Of a stretch of DNA of 64,000 bases, positions 63,152 through 64,000 are shown one piece after another. Under the pieces are notes generated by a model. That model worked only from the letters and a program-made list of their open reading frames with translations, had not been told where the DNA came from and made no database searches. A program made the translations under genes and the position numbers. Origin of the DNA: Vibrio algarum (GTDB taxonomy: Bacteria; Pseudomonadota; Gammaproteobacteria; Enterobacterales; Vibrionaceae); contig NZ_JAQLOI010000001.1 in the NCBI RefSeq assembly GCF_028204155.1, forward strand, positions 2,790,001 through 2,854,000, written 5' to 3'. Position 1 is the first letter of the stretch; each line of letters starts with the position of its first letter.

Positions 63152-63187
63152 AACAAAGCCATTTTGCTAACGCAAAATGGCTTTGTT
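63152..63187. terminator. Intercistronic hairpin between ptsH and ptsI
   Basis: Near-perfect 16-bp stem AACAAAGCCATTTTGC paired with its complement around a TAAC loop, starting 18 bases after the ptsH stop codon. There is no clean U-run after it, so it looks like an attenuator, an RNA-processing or 3'-end-protecting structure more than a full terminator. Confidence 0.7.
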
Positions 63188-63268
63188 GGACTTAGCGACA
63201 AATACTCTATCATTCATACGTAGTTATTAAATCTACTCTTTTACTGTTGACAAACTTAAGGTAAGGCT

Positions 63269-64000
63269 ATGATTTCAGGCATTCTAGCATCTCCTGGTAT
63301 TGCTTTTGGTAAAGCACTACTTCTTCAAGAAGATGAAATTGTTCTAAACACTCACTCAATTTCTGATGACCAAGTTGAAGCTCAAGTTAAGTGCTTTTAC
63401 GAAGCGCGTGACAAATCTGCTCATCAACTGGGTATTATTAAACAAAAAGCTCTAGAAACATTTGGCGAAGAAAAAGAAGCAATCTTTGAAGGCCATATCA
63501 TGTTACTTGAAGACGAAGAGTTGGAAGAAGAAATTTTAACTCTCGTTAGAGACGACAAGATGCATGCCGACAACGCTATCTATACCGTTATCGAAGAGCA
63601 AGCAACAGCACTAGAATCTTTAGATGATGAATATCTAAAAGAACGTGCAACAGATATCCGTGATATCGGTTCTCGTTTCGTTAAAAATGCACTTGGCATT
63701 AACATCGTATCCCTTAGTGATATTGATGAAGAAGTTATTCTTGTTGCTTACGATCTAACACCATCTGAAACCGCTCAAATTAACCTAGATTACGTTTTAG
63801 GTTTTGCATGTGACATCGGTGGTCGTACTTCTCACACCTCTATTATGGCTCGTTCTTTAGAACTTCCAGCTATCGTTGGTACTAACGATATTACGGCTAA
63901 AGTGAAGAATGGGGATACGTTGATTCTAGATGCAATCAACAACAAAATCATTGTGAACCCTTCTGAAGCAGAGCTTACTGAAGCGAAAAGTATTCGTGAC
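63269..64000 (+). CDS. ptsI: PTS enzyme I, N-terminal part
   Basis: The first 244 codons of enzyme I; the gene runs off the right edge. The frame MISGILASPGIAFGKALLLQ matches E. coli PtsI. The HPr-binding helical domain covers about 25-145 and the phosphohistidine is His189 in GGRTSHTSIMARSLELPAIV. Enzyme I autophosphorylates from phosphoenolpyruvate and phosphorylates HPr. GGTAAGG lies just before the ATG. It is probably followed by crr outside the window, as in E. coli. Confidence 0.97.
   Translation, partial: MISGILASPGIAFGKALLLQEDEIVLNTHSISDDQVEAQVKCFYEARDKSAHQLGIIKQKALETFGEEKEAIFEGHIMLLEDEELEEEILTLVRDDKMHADNAIYTVIEEQATALESLDDEYLKERATDIRDIGSRFVKNALGINIVSLSDIDEEVILVAYDLTPSETAQINLDYVLGFACDIGGRTSHTSIMARSLELPAIVGTNDITAKVKNGDTLILDAINNKIIVNPSEAELTEAKSIRD

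Overview
The window is about 64 kb of gene-dense chromosome from a gammaproteobacterium of the family Vibrionaceae, most likely a Vibrio. The main reasons are the toxR-toxS pair next to htpG, a MotY-type flagellar motor protein, the adk/hemH/htpG/toxRS neighbourhood, and protein sequences that follow Escherichia coli orthologues closely but not identically. Base composition is moderately AT-rich and even throughout. I see no tRNA, rRNA, prophage, insertion sequence, integron or CRISPR array. This is core genome.

Layout. 1-5 kb (minus): start of fadD, an alpha/beta hydrolase, an Slp lipoprotein, a small unknown protein, tsaB, the helicase yoaA and a 66-aa unknown. 5-13.9 kb: purU, motY, rnt, a Na+/H+ antiporter, grxD, sodB, an EmrD-like exporter (frameshifted), an orphan TRAP binding protein and an NnrU-family protein. 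14-25.4 kb: TCA-cycle block, sdhCDAB-sucAB-sucCD on minus, divergent from gltA on plus. 25.5-34.3 kb: nif3-like, DUF1853, pgm, seqA, ybfF (frameshifted), DUF2788, fldA, a DUF4442 protein, fur and glnS. 34.4-43 kb: nagE divergent from nagBAC, a Kef-like antiporter and asnB. 43-49.2 kb: rfaH, hemH, adk, htpG, then divergent toxRS. 49.3-52.1 kb: an overlapping minus-strand operon of two DUF1538 membrane proteins, a PII-like protein, a CBS-pair protein and yfcE. 52.3-57.4 kb: yfcH (doubly frameshifted), a YbbO-like SDR, cnoX (ybbN), qmcA, ybbJ, cueR. 57.5-64 kb: ligA-zipA divergent from cysZ-cysK-ptsH-ptsI, the E. coli order; ptsI runs off the end.

Regulation readable from the sequence: two NagC-type operators flanking a CRP-like site between nagE and nagB, a matching Mlc/NagC-type palindrome before ptsH, an ArcA-like direct repeat before sdhC, a sigma-32-type promoter for htpG facing toxR, a Fur-box-like site before sodB, and many bidirectional hairpin terminators between convergent genes.

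The least understood unit is the DUF1538-DUF1538-PII-CBS operon. Its layout suggests a two-subunit membrane transporter with two adenine-nucleotide-sensing regulators. Three genes carry four frameshifts, every one equivalent to a single base missing from a G or A homopolymer. This looks more like consensus sequencing error than gene decay.
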